Shown: piece by piece, positions 35,092 to 43,831 of the stretch | Layout of the letters: every line of letters begins with the position of its first letter | Position numbering within the stretch: the stretch's first letter is position 1 | Source: Acidobacteriota bacterium | Lineage (GTDB): Bacteria > Acidobacteriota > Vicinamibacteria > Vicinamibacterales > UBA8438 | Assembly (NCBI GenBank): GCA_011523845.1 | Contig: WTFV01000134.1 | Location: forward strand, 1 to 64,000 | Direction: 5' to 3' | Length of the DNA: 64,000 nucleotides | The notes under the pieces: model-generated | What the model saw: the letters and a program-made list of their open reading frames with translations, nothing else | Databases searched by the model: none | What the model was told of the DNA's origin: nothing | Position numbers and translations under genes: made by a program

Positions 35092-35981
35092 CCGCGGGCT
35101 ACCCGTTGTGCAACATGCGCGGCGGACTGACGGTTGTCCTTGTCGCACTGCTGCTCGGCGCGGCCGGATGCGGCGGCGGAGAAGATCCGGCCGCCGCGCC
35201 CGCTGAGGAGTCGGCGGTCGAGGAATCGCTGAAGCTGTACGTCTTCGAGTGCGGGCGGCTGCGCTTCGACACCGTCGAGCGCTTCAGCATTGCCGACGAC
35301 GAGACCGACGTCCGCGAGCTGATCGTGCCCTGCTACGTGGTCGACCATCCCGACGGCACACTGTTGTGGGACGGCGGGCTGCCGTCGGCCGTGGCCGAAA
35401 ACGAAGGCTGGGGCGACAACAACCAGCGCCTCGACCGGACCTTCGCCGAGCAGCTCGCCGAGTACGACCTCGGCGTCGATCTCGGGTCGTTCGACTACGT
35501 GGCGTTCTCCCACATCCACTTCGACCACGTCGGGGTGGCGGGCGAGTTGACCGGGGGCACCTGGCTGGTGCAGCAGGGCGACCTCGATGCGGCGTTCCCC
35601 GAGGGGCCGGGCGCCGAGGCGGCCGAGCCGCTGCTCGACAACATGCGCAACCTCGAGCGGATGGTCCTCGACGGCGACCACGACGTCTTCGGCGACGACC
35701 GCGTGCAGATTATCTCGGCGCCGGGTCACACGCCGGGGCACCAGGTGCTGTTCCTGGATCTCGCGGAGACCGGCCCGCTCGTGTTGTCGGGCGACCTCTA
35801 CCACTTCCGGTTGAGCCGTGAGGAGCGCCGGGTGCCGACGTTCAACTTCGACGCGGAGATGACGCTGGAGTCGATGGAGAGGGTCGAGACGTTCGTGGCC
35901 GAGCGAAACGCCACGTTCTGGATCGAGCACGACCTGGCGCTGTTCGAGACGCTCCGGACGGCGCCGGCGTTCTACGAGTAG
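35088..35981 (+). CDS. MBL-fold hydrolase, lipoprotein, lactonase-like
   Basis: This 297-residue protein uses a GTG at 35088 overlapping the previous stop, or an ATG at 35115. A lipobox LLGAAGC shows membrane anchoring. The metallo-beta-lactamase motif SHIHFDHVG (HxHxDH), then SAPGHTPGHQVLFL, a GDLYHF aspartate and a terminal IEHDLAL histidine match the N-acyl-homoserine-lactonase-like branch. Possible substrates are lactones or esters. It is followed by a hairpin at 36051. Confidence 0.83.
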   Translation: MTAGYPLCNMRGGLTVVLVALLLGAAGCGGGEDPAAAPAEESAVEESLKLYVFECGRLRFDTVERFSIADDETDVRELIVPCYVVDHPDGTLLWDGGLPSAVAENEGWGDNNQRLDRTFAEQLAEYDLGVDLGSFDYVAFSHIHFDHVGVAGELTGGTWLVQQGDLDAAFPEGPGAEAAEPLLDNMRNLERMVLDGDHDVFGDDRVQIISAPGHTPGHQVLFLDLAETGPLVLSGDLYHFRLSREERRVPTFNFDAEMTLESMERVETFVAERNATFWIEHDLALFETLRTAPAFYE

Positions 35982-36050
35982 GGAGTTTCGCGGCAGCCGA
36001 GACCGTTTCGGCGGGCGGCTGCAGGGCCGTCCCACTGTTGCCACGCGATA

Positions 36051-36072
36051 CGGGCGGCCGACGGGCCGCCCG
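36051..36072 (+). terminator. hairpin after the MBL-fold gene
   Basis: CGGGCGGCC and GGCCGCCCG form a perfect 9-bp stem with a 4-base loop about 70 bases after the stop. There is no T run. Confidence 0.5.
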
Positions 36073-36097
36073 CACTACCTGTCAGACGTTGGCGACC

Positions 36098-36142
36098 AGG
36101 AGTCTGCGCCGTAGAACACAGCGGAACGAGTCCTGCGGCGCA
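36098..36142. repeat. degenerate copy of the AGGAGTCT inverted repeat
   Basis: AGGAGTCTGCGCCG (36098-36111) is followed about 18 bases on by GAGTCCTGCGGCGC, an altered partner arm. It shares the core with repeats at 13684, 29371 and 39215. Confidence 0.5.
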
Positions 36143-36197
36143 AGCCCCTGGGACGGTGGGGGCGGGCCAAACACGGAGCCTTGCGACGGCGGCGACG

Positions 36198-36647
36198 TTA
36201 CCGGTCCCGCCGCTCGTTGTCGTACGGCGCGCCCGTGCCGGACGAGCCCATGAAGAACTTGCGCCCGTCCTCGAAGGTCAGGTCCCGCGCGTTGGCCCGG
36301 GCGGTGCGGTCCTTGCTCTGGTAGCCGTCGACCACGACCACCGTGCCCGGCTGCACGTAGTCCCGGCGCAGGCCGCGGCGCAGCAGCGTGTTCGGCGTGC
36401 CGCCCTCGACCATCCACACCTCCTTGGTGCCGTCCTCGTTGGTATGTTCCAGGTGGATCCAGGTATGCGGGTTGACCCACTCGACCCGCACGATCGGGCC
36501 CCGCAGGAGGACCGGGCGGTTCGGATCGAACTCGGCGCCGAAGGCGTGGTGCGCAACGACCGGGACGCTGGTCGCGGCAATCGCGAGCAACCCGGCGGCG
36601 AGCAGGCAGAGCGTGGTGCGTGACGGGCGGCGTGGCTGCGTGGTCAT
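36198..36647 (-). CDS. DUF6152 secreted protein
   Basis: This 149-residue protein starts at the ATG at 36647, with a signal peptide (about 10-33). VAHHAFGAEFDPNRPVLLRG, VRVEWVNPHTWIHLE, MVEGGTPNTLLRRGLRRD and ANARDLTFEDGRKFF are diagnostic of DUF6152. The family is a small beta-barrel, common and multi-copy in Acidobacteriota, with no known function. Here it is the last gene of a leftward cluster of two-cysteine family proteins, which suggests a shared setting. Confidence 0.85.
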   Translation of the reverse strand: MTTQPRRPSRTTLCLLAAGLLAIAATSVPVVAHHAFGAEFDPNRPVLLRGPIVRVEWVNPHTWIHLEHTNEDGTKEVWMVEGGTPNTLLRRGLRRDYVQPGTVVVVDGYQSKDRTARANARDLTFEDGRKFFMGSSGTGAPYDNERRDR

Positions 36648-36833
36648 GACGTGTGCCTCCGATTTCTCCTGTCTCGGTTTTCTGTCCCTGTTTCCGTGTT
36701 CACTGCCGTGGCCGGACCTCCGGGGAAGCCGCCCGGGACCTCGCGGCGTCGCCTGCGGCGGCCTCCAGTATCCACGGTCCATGCTCCTGGCGAGCGTTGC
36801 CCAGCGCCGGTACCGTTTCTGCGGCGCAGGGTC

Positions 36834-37922
36834 CTACCGCGGCGGCTCGGGGACGCGCCCCTCGCGGACGTCCTGCTCCAGAATCCTCGCGCCGCCCAGG
36901 ATGCCGCGGAACGAGTAGTTCGCCTCGTGGCAGGCGTACTCGTAGACGCGGGTGTCGCTGGCCGGCCAGGCGTACTCGCCGGTCCACGGCGCGGTCCAGA
37001 CGTTCGGGTCCTCGACCGTGAACCGATAGAGCAGCGTGTCGGCGTCGAGCCGGGTGAACCGCTCCACGACGTGGAGGTCGCGCGTCGCCTGCCGGAGCGC
37101 CGGCGTGTCGTTGAAGTTGGTGGTGTCGACGACGAGCGTGTCGCCTTCCCAGTGACCGACCGAGTCGCCGAGCCAGCTCCGGATCTCGGGCGGGGCGTGC
37201 TGGGCGTTCATGCGGATGATGCGCGCGTCGTGCACCATCTCGACCAGGATCATGACGTGGTCGTCGGTCTGCACGATCCGCTTCAGGTTGTTGTAGAGCA
37301 CGGGCAGCATCGGCGGCCCGCCGGTGGAGCCGAACCCCAGCAGGCAGCGCTCGGCGAGCGGCCGGATCTCCGGGTCGTCGTAGGGGCCGGGGGCGTCGGG
37401 GCCGTTCTCGATCATCCACCACGCGGTGCCGGTGTTCGGGCGGCGAAGGCCGGCCAGCTCGGCCTGGCGAGCCTGCGCCTCGGCGGTCAGCGGCGGCTGC
37501 CGGCCGTTGGGCGGGTCGACGATGATGGACGTCCGCCACTGGCCGTCGATCCGGAACGCGTCGTTGCCGCGATCGATCCAGAACGTGTTGTAGCCCCCGA
37601 CGTTGCCGGCCGCGCCCGGAGACCCGTCGCCACCGACGGGGGGCGCCTCGCGGTTCGGATCGCTCGCCTCGTTGCGCTGCAGGTTGCGATCGAACTCCTG
37701 ACGCGCGATCTCCGCCGCTTCCTCCTCGGTCAGGAACGCCTTGTCGCCGAAGCGTTCCGGCCGTTGCAGCGGCGTCAGCGTGGCGATGTCGTAGGTGCCG
37801 GACAGGTCCGGCCGGCCGCTGGCGGTGCGAGGCATGTCGTCGGACTGTGCCAGCGCGGGCGCCGCGCCCGACAAGGCGATCGCGCACACGATAACGGCCG
37901 GCGTCCGAAGTGCACTGTGCAT
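36834..37922 (-). CDS. two-cysteine secreted family protein, copy 3
   Basis: This 362-residue copy starts at 37922, chosen over an ATG four codons earlier because GGAGG lies six bases before it. It has a signal peptide to about residue 25, then RPDLSGTYDIATLTPLQRPE, RTSIIVDPPNGRQPPLT, VLYNNLKRIVQTDDHVMIL, GHWEGDTLVVDTTNFNDTP and EYACHEANYSFRGILGGAR. The mature cysteines are in AERCLLGF and YACHEA. It is a tandem duplicate of the next gene (37969-39069), very similar over most of its length and differing mainly in residues about 80-105. Confidence 0.78.
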   Translation of the reverse strand: MHSALRTPAVIVCAIALSGAAPALAQSDDMPRTASGRPDLSGTYDIATLTPLQRPERFGDKAFLTEEEAAEIARQEFDRNLQRNEASDPNREAPPVGGDGSPGAAGNVGGYNTFWIDRGNDAFRIDGQWRTSIIVDPPNGRQPPLTAEAQARQAELAGLRRPNTGTAWWMIENGPDAPGPYDDPEIRPLAERCLLGFGSTGGPPMLPVLYNNLKRIVQTDDHVMILVEMVHDARIIRMNAQHAPPEIRSWLGDSVGHWEGDTLVVDTTNFNDTPALRQATRDLHVVERFTRLDADTLLYRFTVEDPNVWTAPWTGEYAWPASDTRVYEYACHEANYSFRGILGGARILEQDVREGRVPEPPR

Positions 37923-37968
37923 GAGAGCCTCCATCGATTCCGCTTGCCTCTACGACCGGCGGCCGGTC

Positions 37969-39069
37969 CTACGGCTGGCGTCCCTCGCGGACGTCCTGCT
38001 CCAGAATCCGCGCCCCGCCCAGGATGCCGCGGAAGGAGTAGTTCGCCTCGTGACAGGCGTACTCGTAGACCCGGTCGCCGGTGGCCGGCCAGATGTACTC
38101 GCCGCTCCACGGCGCGCTCCAGACCGTCGGATCATCGACCGTGAACTGGTAGAGCAGCGCGTCGGCGTCCATCCGCGTGAAGCGTTCGACGACGTGCAGA
38201 TTGCGGGACGCCCCGCTCAGCGCGGGCGTGTCGTTGAAGTTGGTGGTGTCGACCACGAGCGTGTCGCCCTCCCAGTGGCCGACCGAGTCGCCGAGCCAGC
38301 TCCGGATCTCGGGCGGCGCGTGCTCGTCGTTCATGCGGACGACGCGGGCGTCGTGCACCATCTCCACCAGGATCATCACGTGGTCGTCGGTCTGTACGAT
38401 CCGCTTCAGGTTGTTGTAGAGGACCGGCAGCATCGGTGGCCCGGACGTCGAGCCGAAGCCGAGCAGGCAGCGCTCGGCCAGCGGCCGGATCTCGGGATCG
38501 TCGTAGGGGCCGGGGGCATCCGGGCCGTTCTCGATCAGCCACCAGGCGGTGCCGGTGTTCGGCCGGAGGAAGCCGGCCAGCGCGGCCCGGGCCGCCTGTG
38601 CCTCGGCGGTCAGCGGAGGCCGCCGGCCGTTCGGCGGGTCGGTGATGATCGAGGTTCGCCACTGGCCGTCGATCCGGAAAGCCGAGCTGCCGCGGTCCAT
38701 CCAGAAGGTGTTGTAGCCGCCGACCGCCCCCGCGGCGCCGGTCGAGCCGTCCCCGCCCACCGGCGGCGCCGCGCTGGGGGGCGCGCTCTCGATGTTCCGC
38801 TCGGCCGGGATGCCGAACGCCGCGGCGAGCGCCACCGGCTCGCCGTCGGCGATCGCCGCGGCTTCTTCTTCAGTCAACGCGAGGCGGTCGCCGAACTCGA
38901 CGGGCCGTTCCAGCGGCGTGAGCGTCGCCGTGTCGTAGGTGCCCGACAGGTCGGGGCGCCCGCTGGCCGTGCGCGGGATCTCCTGCGCTTCGGCGGTCGC
39001 GCCCGCCGCGACCGCCAGCGCCAGCGCGAGCGCCGCGGCCGTCATTCCGTGTCGGATTGGATTTCGCAT
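37969..39069 (-). CDS. two-cysteine secreted family protein, copy 4
   Basis: This 366-residue copy starts at 39069 after AGGGAGG. It has a signal peptide of about 28 residues. Landmarks match copy 3: RPDLSGTYDTATLTPLERP, DGQWRTSIITDPPNGRRP, RNLHVVERFTRMDADALLY, EYACHEANYSFRGILGGAR. The pair arose by tandem duplication, with 46 bases between them; both keep the two cysteines and all motifs. Both are probably co-transcribed leftward with the DUF6152 gene. Confidence 0.78.
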   Translation of the reverse strand: MRNPIRHGMTAAALALALAVAAGATAEAQEIPRTASGRPDLSGTYDTATLTPLERPVEFGDRLALTEEEAAAIADGEPVALAAAFGIPAERNIESAPPSAAPPVGGDGSTGAAGAVGGYNTFWMDRGSSAFRIDGQWRTSIITDPPNGRRPPLTAEAQAARAALAGFLRPNTGTAWWLIENGPDAPGPYDDPEIRPLAERCLLGFGSTSGPPMLPVLYNNLKRIVQTDDHVMILVEMVHDARVVRMNDEHAPPEIRSWLGDSVGHWEGDTLVVDTTNFNDTPALSGASRNLHVVERFTRMDADALLYQFTVDDPTVWSAPWSGEYIWPATGDRVYEYACHEANYSFRGILGGARILEQDVREGRQP

Positions 39070-39214
39070 CCGAACCTCCCTGTTCTCCGGGCGGACACCG
39101 TCGCCGTCCGCCTGGGCCGGCAACGTCTACGCCGGCACGATTTCCTGCACCGCGGCCTCCTGGCCCGGAAATCGTCGCCTGACGGCTCCGATTCCCGCCC
39201 AACCGACCCTCTCC

Positions 39215-39247
39215 AGGAGTCTACGCCGTGCTACGGCGCAGACTCCT
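39215..39247 (-). repeat. AGGAGTCT-family hairpin, probable terminator
   Basis: AGGAGTCTACGCCGT and ACGGCGCAGACTCCT (39215-39229 and 39233-39247) form a 15-bp stem with one mismatch and a 3-base loop. It starts at the stop codon of the leftward gene ending at 39246. It is the best-formed copy of a repeat also seen at 13684, 29371 and 36098. Confidence 0.65.
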
Positions 39248-40112
39248 AGCGCGGCAGCGGGTTCCGGCGGAGATCGCCGAACAGCAGCTCCTCGACGAAC
39301 TCGACGCACTTGAAGTCCATCAGCCGCGCCCCCGGCTCGATCCGCCGGTAGAGCGGCATGCCGATGGTCCAGGGCTCCGTGAAGACGTTGGGGTCCTCCA
39401 TCGTCGCCTCGTACTGGATGTGGTTCGGGCCGATCAGCGTGTAGCGTTCGACGACGCGAAGCTGGTTGGTGTGATGGCTGCCGGCGCGGTCGAACCAGGT
39501 CTGATCGTTCTGGCCGGTGACCTCGACGACCAGCGTGTCGCCTTCCCAGCGGCCCACCGACTGGCCCATCCACGAGTCGGTCTCGGCCGGCCCGACGTCC
39601 TCCAGGTAGATGTCGCGCACCGCGCCCGCGAACTCGTAGGCGATGAAGATGTTGTTCTCGTTCTGGAAGATCTGGAACGGGAAGGGCATGTAGGTGGCGC
39701 GCGGCACGCCCGGCATGTAGCACTTGATCTCGGGATCGCGATCCACCCAGTTCGCCTGGTTCTCTTCCTTGATGGCACGGGCCTCCCGCGTGTACGGAAT
39801 CCGCCCGCCGCCCGCGATGACGCCCATGCTGCCGGGCACGGCTCCCACCGCCCCCAGGCGCAGGACAGGGACGTCCGGCAGCAGGCTGCGCGGGCCCCGG
39901 CGAAGCTGCATCGCGGGACGTGCGATGTGCGGCTCCACGTCGTAGTGCGCCGCGTTCAGCGCCTGCCAGATGCCGTTCAGGTCCGGGTTCCCGTTCGACA
40001 GCCGGGGCGGCTCGAAGTCCGCCGATTGCGCCGCGGCCGGACCCGCCGCCAGGACGCCGATCCCGGCCAGCACGGCCGCCGCGGTGGTTATCGTCTTCGT
40101 CGCCTTCGACAT
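39246..40112 (-). CDS. divergent two-cysteine secreted family protein, copy 5
   Basis: This 288-residue protein begins at 40112 with a signal peptide to about residue 29. It keeps NPDLNGIWQALN, MGQSVGRWEGDTLVVEVTGQ, LRVVERYTLIGPNHIQYE and DPNVFTEPWTIGMPL, the same order as the rest of the family. In place of ACHEGNY it has FKCVEFVEE, and the middle cysteine sits in EIKCYMPG. It therefore retains exactly two mature cysteines. The C-terminus is about 10 residues past the second one. It is probably a distant branch. Confidence 0.68.
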   Translation of the reverse strand: MSKATKTITTAAAVLAGIGVLAAGPAAAQSADFEPPRLSNGNPDLNGIWQALNAAHYDVEPHIARPAMQLRRGPRSLLPDVPVLRLGAVGAVPGSMGVIAGGGRIPYTREARAIKEENQANWVDRDPEIKCYMPGVPRATYMPFPFQIFQNENNIFIAYEFAGAVRDIYLEDVGPAETDSWMGQSVGRWEGDTLVVEVTGQNDQTWFDRAGSHHTNQLRVVERYTLIGPNHIQYEATMEDPNVFTEPWTIGMPLYRRIEPGARLMDFKCVEFVEELLFGDLRRNPLPR

Positions 40113-40134
40113 CACGGTCTGTGTCCCTCCTGTG

Positions 40135-40195
40135 CAACCCGGGGAAGAATCCCCGCTGCATTCGAGCGGGGATGCATCCCGCGTGGACCGGGTTG
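40135..40195 (-). other. nested stem-loop in the leader of copy 5
   Basis: Outer arms CAACCCGG and CCGGGTTG (40135-40142, 40188-40195) enclose a perfect hairpin CCCCGCT/AGCGGGG (40151-40157, 40165-40171). It ends about 22 bases before the start codon at 40112, with AGGAGGG in the spacer. It could be an attenuator or a structured leader; the evidence is pairing only. Nothing else is seen in 40196-40461. Confidence 0.4.
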
Positions 40196-40461
40196 CTCCT
40201 CGGTCGAACATGCCCGATATGCTCCCTCGTCGCGCCATGCCGCGCGGGCGTCTCGCCGCTCTCGGCGCCACGCGGGGTCTTGCTGCCGAGTTCATTCCGG
40301 CAGCGGCGGTCGGTGGGCGGCCGCGCGCTCCGTTCATTGTACGTGACGGCGTGGGGCGGGAGCGGGACCGGGGACGCCGGGTCCGCTCCCGGGTACGTGT
40401 CGGCCGCGCCCATGTCCGCGGTACCGCGCCCGCCGCGGCGCCGGAGCCTGCCGCCGGACGC

Positions 40462-41613
40462 TCACTGCCGGACGAAGCGCTGCACCCGCTTGCCCTCCAG
40501 CGTCTCCCCGACGTAGATGTTGCCGCTGGAGTCGACGGCCAGGCTGTGCGCGGCGGTGAAGCCGCCCGCCCGGTGTCCTCCGAAACCGAACGAATCGACG
40601 ATGGACAGATCCTCGCGCGAGATGATCCACACCTTCTGGTTCATCCCGTCGATGTTGTAGAGGAACCGCTGCTCGGGGTCGGGCGAGAAGTCGACATCGA
40701 ACGCCGAGCCGAAGTCGAGCGTGCGCGGGGCGATGAGCACCTCGTCGAGGAAGGTGCCGTCCCGCTGGAACACCTGTATGCGGTCGTTGACGCGGTCGCA
40801 CACGTAGAGCAGTCCGTCGGCGGACAGCGTGGCGCAGTGCACGGGCCGGCCGAACTGCTGCGAGAGCGGCGCGTCCGGATCGTAGGTGTAGGCGTCGTCG
40901 GTCGGGACGTTGCCGTAGGCGCCCCAGTGCCGCCGGTACTCGCCGGTGTCGGCGTCGAAGACCGCGACCCGGCGGTTGCCGTAACCGTCGGCGATATACA
41001 CCTCGTTGGTCTCGGGGTCGACGTCGATCTCGGCGGGCTGGCCGAAGTTCGCCGTGTCGTTGCTCCCCTGACCCCGGCCCTGCGCCCCGATCTGCAGCAG
41101 GAACCGCCCGTGCCGGGTGAACTTCAGGATCTGCGAGTCGTCGCCGCCGCTGCCGGCCAGCCAGACGTTGTCCAGGTGATCGATGAAGATGCCGTGCTCC
41201 GACTGCGGCCACTCGTAGTCGTGGGCCGGGCCGCCCCATGCCTGGACGACGTCGCCCTCCTGGTTGAACTCGATGACCGGCGGCGCCGGACGGCAGCACT
41301 CGGCCAGCGGCGGATCGGCGTCGGCGCCGCTTTCCTGCTGGTTCAGGCTGCCCGGCCGGTGGACGATCCAGATGTGGTCGCGCGAGTCGACCGCCACGCC
41401 CACGACGTTGCCGAGCGTCCAGTTGTCCGGGAGCGGCTTGGGCCAGTACGGGTCGAAGGCGAATCCGGCGCCGCCCAGCATGTCGTCGCCGGACTGGACG
41501 GCGATGCCGGCCGAGGAAGCGGCCCCCGGCGCGGTCATCACGACAGCCGCCGTGACGCCGAGCGCGCACGTCGCGCACAGTAGAAGTCCGTGGCCGAGTC
41601 GTCGATGGGTCAT
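40462..41613 (-). CDS. exported NHL-repeat beta-propeller protein
   Basis: This 383-residue protein starts at 41613 with GAGGAAG upstream, followed by a signal peptide (about 1-33). NHL blades are visible as VVGVAVDSRDHIWIVHRPGS, GIFIDHLDNVWLAGSGGDD, EIDVDPETNEVYIADGYGNR and SLAVDSSGNIYVGETLEGKR, with PxxIExxQEGDVV spacer. Similar propellers bind or lyse peptides or sugars; no catalytic site is evident. It lies upstream of copy 5 on the same strand. Confidence 0.83.
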   Translation of the reverse strand: MTHRRLGHGLLLCATCALGVTAAVVMTAPGAASSAGIAVQSGDDMLGGAGFAFDPYWPKPLPDNWTLGNVVGVAVDSRDHIWIVHRPGSLNQQESGADADPPLAECCRPAPPVIEFNQEGDVVQAWGGPAHDYEWPQSEHGIFIDHLDNVWLAGSGGDDSQILKFTRHGRFLLQIGAQGRGQGSNDTANFGQPAEIDVDPETNEVYIADGYGNRRVAVFDADTGEYRRHWGAYGNVPTDDAYTYDPDAPLSQQFGRPVHCATLSADGLLYVCDRVNDRIQVFQRDGTFLDEVLIAPRTLDFGSAFDVDFSPDPEQRFLYNIDGMNQKVWIISREDLSIVDSFGFGGHRAGGFTAAHSLAVDSSGNIYVGETLEGKRVQRFVRQ

Positions 41614-41840
41614 GATCTTCCTCACTGCTGTCGTTCGTCGAGGCAGGGCCGTAATGCCGCCGCGTCCATCGGCGGGCATCACCCCGTTCGGATCGACGCG
41701 TACCGTCAAGTCCCGCGGAGTTGCCGGGTTCACTCTATTACAGTCGGCAGGTGGATTGCAGCCAGCCGGCACCCGACGGATTTCTGCAGGTTTCGTGTCC
41801 CGACGGCGGTCGGCGCCGTCTCGATTCGGAGGAAGCGACC

Positions 41841-42743
41841 ATGCGAGTCGGATTCATCGGTCTGGGAGCAATGGGACGCCCGATGGCGCTCAATCTGTTG
41901 CGGGGGCGACACGAGCTGACCGTCTACGCACGGCGATCTGCCTCGCTCGAGCCGCTGGTCGAGCGCGGGGCGGCGACCGCTGCGACGCCCGCGGCGCTGG
42001 CCGCCGAATGCGACGCGATCTTCACCATGCTCACCGGCACGGCGGACGTGGAGCAGATCCTGCTCGGGGAGGACGGTGTCGTGCACGGCGCTCGTTCCGG
42101 CACGCTGGTCATCGACAACAGCACCATCGATCCGACCGCAACCCGCGCGATCGCCGCCCGGCTCGGCGAGCGCGGCATCGACATGCTGGATGCGCCGGTC
42201 TCCGGCGGCCCCCACGGCGCGCGCGACGCGACGTTGTCGATAATGGTCGGAGGGAAGGCCGACGCGCTCGAGCGCGCCCGGCCGCTGTTCGACTGCATCG
42301 GCACGAAGGTGCTCCACATGGGAGACCACGGCGCCGGACAGGCGACGAAGGCCTGTCACCAACTGTTGCTGCTGGTGACCGCGCAGGGCGTCGCGGAGGC
42401 GCTGACCCTCGCCCGGCGCTGCGGCCTGGACGTCGGCCGCGTCCGCGAGGCCATGTTGCAGGGGATGGCGTCGAGCCGCGTGCTCGATTTCTTCGGTGAC
42501 CGGATGGCGCGGCGCGACTTCGACGCCGGCATCGAGAGCCGCCTCTATCACAAGGATCTCGACATCGTCCTGAACCTGGCCCACGACCTCGGCGTCTCGC
42601 TGCCGGCCGGCGCGGTCACGATGCAGTTCATCAACGGACTTCACGGGCGCGGCCGGGGGCGGGGCGATCTGTCGGCGTTGATCGCGCTGGTCGAGGAGTT
42701 GGGCGAGGCCAGCGGAACCCCGGACGGCGGCGTGTCAGGGTAG
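41841..42743 (+). CDS. NAD(P)-dependent beta-hydroxyacid dehydrogenase
   Basis: This 300-residue cytoplasmic enzyme starts at 41841 after GGAGGAAG with MRVGFIGLGAMGRPMALNLL, the Rossmann GxGxxG and family start. DAPVSGGPHGARDATLSIMV is the substrate-binding motif, and the catalytic lysine is in GAGQATKACHQ (about 169). The family includes 3-hydroxyisobutyrate dehydrogenase and tartronate-semialdehyde reductase; which substrate is used cannot be decided. It has no exported neighbour partner and is one of few clear cytoplasmic enzymes here. Confidence 0.88.
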   Translation: MRVGFIGLGAMGRPMALNLLRGRHELTVYARRSASLEPLVERGAATAATPAALAAECDAIFTMLTGTADVEQILLGEDGVVHGARSGTLVIDNSTIDPTATRAIAARLGERGIDMLDAPVSGGPHGARDATLSIMVGGKADALERARPLFDCIGTKVLHMGDHGAGQATKACHQLLLLVTAQGVAEALTLARRCGLDVGRVREAMLQGMASSRVLDFFGDRMARRDFDAGIESRLYHKDLDIVLNLAHDLGVSLPAGAVTMQFINGLHGRGRGRGDLSALIALVEELGEASGTPDGGVSG

Positions 42744-42912
42744 GCTCCTGGCGGGTTCGCGGGTCGCGGCAAGCCCCGGAACTGGTAGGCGGCGGTTTCC
42801 GCCCACGCTGAGCAGACGCTGCGCCTCCAGCTCTCTCACACGGTCGGGCACGGACGTGACGCTCGCCAGGGGGATCCAAATCTCGTCGTCGGCGAACGCC
42901 GCGCGGTTGCAG

Positions 42913-43701
42913 CTATCCGGTAGCGGCGCCGTACGGCGTCTCTTCCTCGCGAACGCGCACGCTGGCGCGCCGGCGGCGGCGCACGATGTCGGCGACCGCG
43001 GCGCTGCGCTCGTCGCGGGTCGTGCTGAGCCGCACCCGCTCGGTGGCCTCGCAGACGTCCGCGGGCGTGAGGCCGGCGAGGACTTCCGAGGCAGCGAGCG
43101 GACGCGGCGGCGTCCCGCGCCGCAGGGCGAGGAAGTCCGCCCGCAATGCGTGCGTTCCCTTGCGGCCGTGCAGGCGCCACAGCTCGCGCACGCCGAGGTC
43201 GCCGTAGCGGTCGATGCGACCGTCGTCGCCGTGGGTGATCTCGGCCTCGACCACCAGATCGAGCGGCGTGTTCAGGAAGTACGCCTCGGCCGCCGCTTCG
43301 CCCTCGGCGAGGGCCGCAACATAGGCTCGCGCCCGTTCGTCGAGGTAGAACGCGCAGTCCGGCTCCAGGCCCGTGCCCGGCGGGTCGTTCGGCTCGCGGA
43401 GGCGTGCGGTGCCGAGGCTCTTCGAGGCGCCGGCAACCGCGCTCACGGCGGCGTCCACGATGTCGCCGAAGATCTCGGCGAGGTCTTCGTGCAGGCGCGA
43501 GGGGCTCATCAGGGTGATGAACCCGCGGACCGGGTCGAGGCGGACGCGGCGGAACCAGCGATTCCAGTCGATGGCGGCGAGTGCGGTGACAGTCCCGGCG
43601 TCGGCCCGGAGGACGTGGACGGTGGATCCCAGCGGCCCGACGCGCATCGTGGCCGGCTCGTCGAGGGAGACGCGACGGTCGATGTTCACCATCCGATTCA
43701 T
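42913..43701 (-). CDS. Uma2-family PD-(D/E)XK protein
   Basis: This 262-residue protein has the Uma2 layout: GFITLMSPSRLHEDLAEIFGDIV, GLEPDCAFYLDERARAYV, LDLVVEAEITHGD and YGDLGVRELWRLHGRKG. The PD-(D/E)XK-like acidic residues are in PDCAFYLD and VVEAEI. Uma2 proteins are common in high-GC and cyanobacterial genomes and of unknown target. The C-terminal about 60 residues are variable and Arg-rich. It diverges from copy 6 of the two-cysteine family. Confidence 0.8.
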   Translation of the reverse strand: MNRMVNIDRRVSLDEPATMRVGPLGSTVHVLRADAGTVTALAAIDWNRWFRRVRLDPVRGFITLMSPSRLHEDLAEIFGDIVDAAVSAVAGASKSLGTARLREPNDPPGTGLEPDCAFYLDERARAYVAALAEGEAAAEAYFLNTPLDLVVEAEITHGDDGRIDRYGDLGVRELWRLHGRKGTHALRADFLALRRGTPPRPLAASEVLAGLTPADVCEATERVRLSTTRDERSAAVADIVRRRRRASVRVREEETPYGAATG

Positions 43702-43831
43702 CGTAGCATGCGGCCACGTGCGCGCCGATGTGCACCGTTCGCAGGCTGTCGCCGCCGGTCGTCCGGCACCGCGCTATGATCGTCGATAGTCGAACGCCGT
43801 CGCGGAGGGCGCAGGGCCGGGGGAGAATCCG

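Noticed and set aside
42744..42912. Short frame after the Uma2 stop, reading DEIWIPLASV and RVRELEAQRLLS
   Set aside because: No start codon with ribosome site and no match to a known small protein; it could be chance.
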